This document shows, piece after piece, positions 12,981-14,099 of a stretch of 14,099 nt of DNA. Each line of letters starts with the position of its first letter. Positions within the stretch are counted from its first letter, which is position 1. The stretch comes from an uncultured Alphaproteobacteria bacterium. Its GTDB lineage: Bacteria > Pseudomonadota > Alphaproteobacteria > Rickettsiales > UBA1997. Position numbers and translations under genes: made by a program. The stretch is taken from the NCBI GenBank assembly GCA_903927415.1, contig CAIYMZ010000028.1, forward strand, positions 1 to 14,099, in the 5' to 3' direction. The notes under the pieces are model-generated. The model saw only the letters and a list, made by a program, of their open reading frames with translations. It did no database searches and was not told the DNA's origin.

Positions 12981-14099
12981 CTACCCCCGACCATCGTCTC
13001 CTTTTCCGTCAACTCTAACTCCAGCAACCGACGTCGCTCGCGAATCAACTGTAGCATCAGCATCAACTGCCGTATCTCGCAACTGACCAATCACTGTACT
13101 TGCTTGCTGTCGCGCTATATCTATCGCATTTGGCGTAGATGCCTCTGGAGTCGCAACAGGACTCTGTTCTTGAGTTAGTGTAGGAGAAACTTCTAGCCCT
13201 GCTGCTTTTGAATCTACGCCATCCGGAGATTTTCCTGATTCAACGCTTCTATCACCAGAGCCACTTCCATAAAGCGCGCTTCCAATAGCTCTTGCACCGG
13301 CTTGTACAATTTCTTTTGCAACATATACACCAGCAAACATCCCAGCCATCGAAGCCCCAACTAGAGGATTAGCTATGGTGAAACTCACGACTATCGCCGT
13401 CACTAAAATAGTATAATCCTCACCTAACCTCATATGCCCAAATTTAGTAAGTGCCGCTCCGGCTTTTTGCCTCCAGGACCCTGCTGTGGCACCAGCTCCC
13501 GCTTTTTCCTTTTTTGGCTCTATTGTTGACGCAGCGTCTGGAGCATCAGCTGAAGACTCAGCAACATCAGCAGGCTCGACGCCATTATCATCTTCCACAA
13601 GAGGCTGATGTTTTTCGGCCTTTCTACTCTCTCTCCAATTTGCAAAACGTTCTTTTAAGCTGGGTTTTTTACCCTGATCTTGATCCAAATTTTCAGCATC
13701 AACTTCAACAGCAGTATGCTGCGCAGGAGAAGGAGTTTGACCATCAACAGCTGGTTGGACTATTGTAGATGATTGAGACTGTTGAGAAGAAACTTGGTGT
13801 GCATCAACGGCTTGCATGACAGTCCTCGTACTTTCTAAATCTCTCGCCGCTTCTTCCACGGATACTCTTTCATCTTTCACAACCGCTGCAGCTGCAGCTC
13901 CAACTGATGTAGTGGCTTCGGAAGAGTGAGTCGCTCCTTCTGAGTCTCGTTTTTTTTCGTAAGCCTCCACACACTTTTTCGCATCTTCCGACATTTCTTC
14001 CTGCGGCGGTGCATCGGGTGTAGCTTCTTTTTTCACGCCCATATTCCTAGTGACGTAGAGAAATCCTGCTGCCAGTGCCCAACCGGCTGGACCAGCGGC
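12981..14099 (-). CDS. Hypothetical low-complexity protein with hydrophobic segments, runs off right edge
   Basis: Not recognised. The frame is open from the TAG at 12981 to the window end. An ATG at 14042 (353 aa) has AGGA close by. However, the 19 codons upstream remain open and read a hydrophobic Ala/Gly-rich segment, AAGPAGWALAAGFLYV, like a membrane helix just before VTRNMGVKKE. The true start therefore probably lies outside the window. From the internal ATG, residues 1-205 are Ala/Ser/Glu/Asp/Thr/Gln-rich and look disordered, with a basic patch KERFANWRESRKAEKH (130-145). Residues about 208-246 form a hydrophobic glycine- and alanine-containing stretch (YTILVTAIVVSFTIANPLVG onward) long enough for one or two helices. 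The rest is again disordered. It is more GC-rich than its neighbours. A membrane-anchored surface or secreted protein is possible; no function is assigned. Confidence 0.65.
   Translation of the reverse strand, partial: AAGPAGWALAAGFLYVTRNMGVKKEATPDAPPQEEMSEDAKKCVEAYEKKRDSEGATHSSEATTSVGAAAAAVVKDERVSVEEAARDLESTRTVMQAVDAHQVSSQQSQSSTIVQPAVDGQTPSPAQHTAVEVDAENLDQDQGKKPSLKERFANWRESRKAEKHQPLVEDDNGVEPADVAESSADAPDAASTIEPKKEKAGAGATAGSWRQKAGAALTKFGHMRLGEDYTILVTAIVVSFTIANPLVGASMAGMFAGVYVAKEIVQAGARAIGSALYGSGSGDRSVESGKSPDGVDSKAAGLEVSPTLTQEQSPVATPEASTPNAIDIARQQASTVIGQLRDTAVDADATVDSRATSVAGVRVDGKGDDGRG

Overview
The window looks like a piece of an AT-rich alphaproteobacterial genome, most likely a Rickettsiales-type or other host-associated lineage. 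This is inferred from the alphaproteobacterial character of LepA, CcmC and the seven-iron ferredoxin FdxA, and from short palindromic elements sitting in frame inside genes, as the Rickettsia palindromic elements do. No database search was possible, so the taxon is an inference. No tRNA, rRNA, CRISPR array, transposase or integrase was seen.

Left part (1-6474): an accessory-looking block. It opens with a 5'-truncated copy of the lepA 3' region (minus strand). A minus-strand cluster follows: an unknown 138-aa protein, a class I/II PLP aminotransferase and a formyltransferase lacking the Fmt C-terminal domain. A LysR regulator (minus) and a soluble histidine kinase (plus) diverge from a roughly 107-bp intergenic region. 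After a BIME-like repeat pair and a strong hairpin terminator comes a DUF1016/YhcG-type PD-(D/E)XK protein split into two ORFs by what looks like a one-base deletion.

Middle (6475-9475): full-length lepA (EF-4, minus) and, upstream on the same strand, a Fic AMP-transferase fused to a MerR-type DNA-binding domain. The fic gene has a clear sigma70 promoter carrying a direct-repeat candidate operator. The lepA fragment at 1-187 is a direct repeat of 6661-6847, so the accessory block lies between an intact lepA and a 5'-truncated 3' lepA fragment. That is the layout expected if the block integrated by recombination within lepA.

Right part (9731-12834): a plus-strand housekeeping run of hisS, ccmC, fdxA and a HAD phosphatase with small gaps. 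Two different heptanucleotide arrays run almost up to the hisS and fdxA start codons, and neither gene has a visible Shine-Dalgarno. A long imperfect hairpin follows. The last gene is a minus-strand, low-complexity protein with hydrophobic segments that appears to run off the right edge.

The most interesting theme is the number of small palindromic or tandem elements: in the kinase (in frame), at the kinase C-terminus, in the DUF1016 N-terminal domain, in LepA (about 22 extra residues), and in most gaps. Several pairs show compensatory changes that keep the hairpin while altering its sequence.
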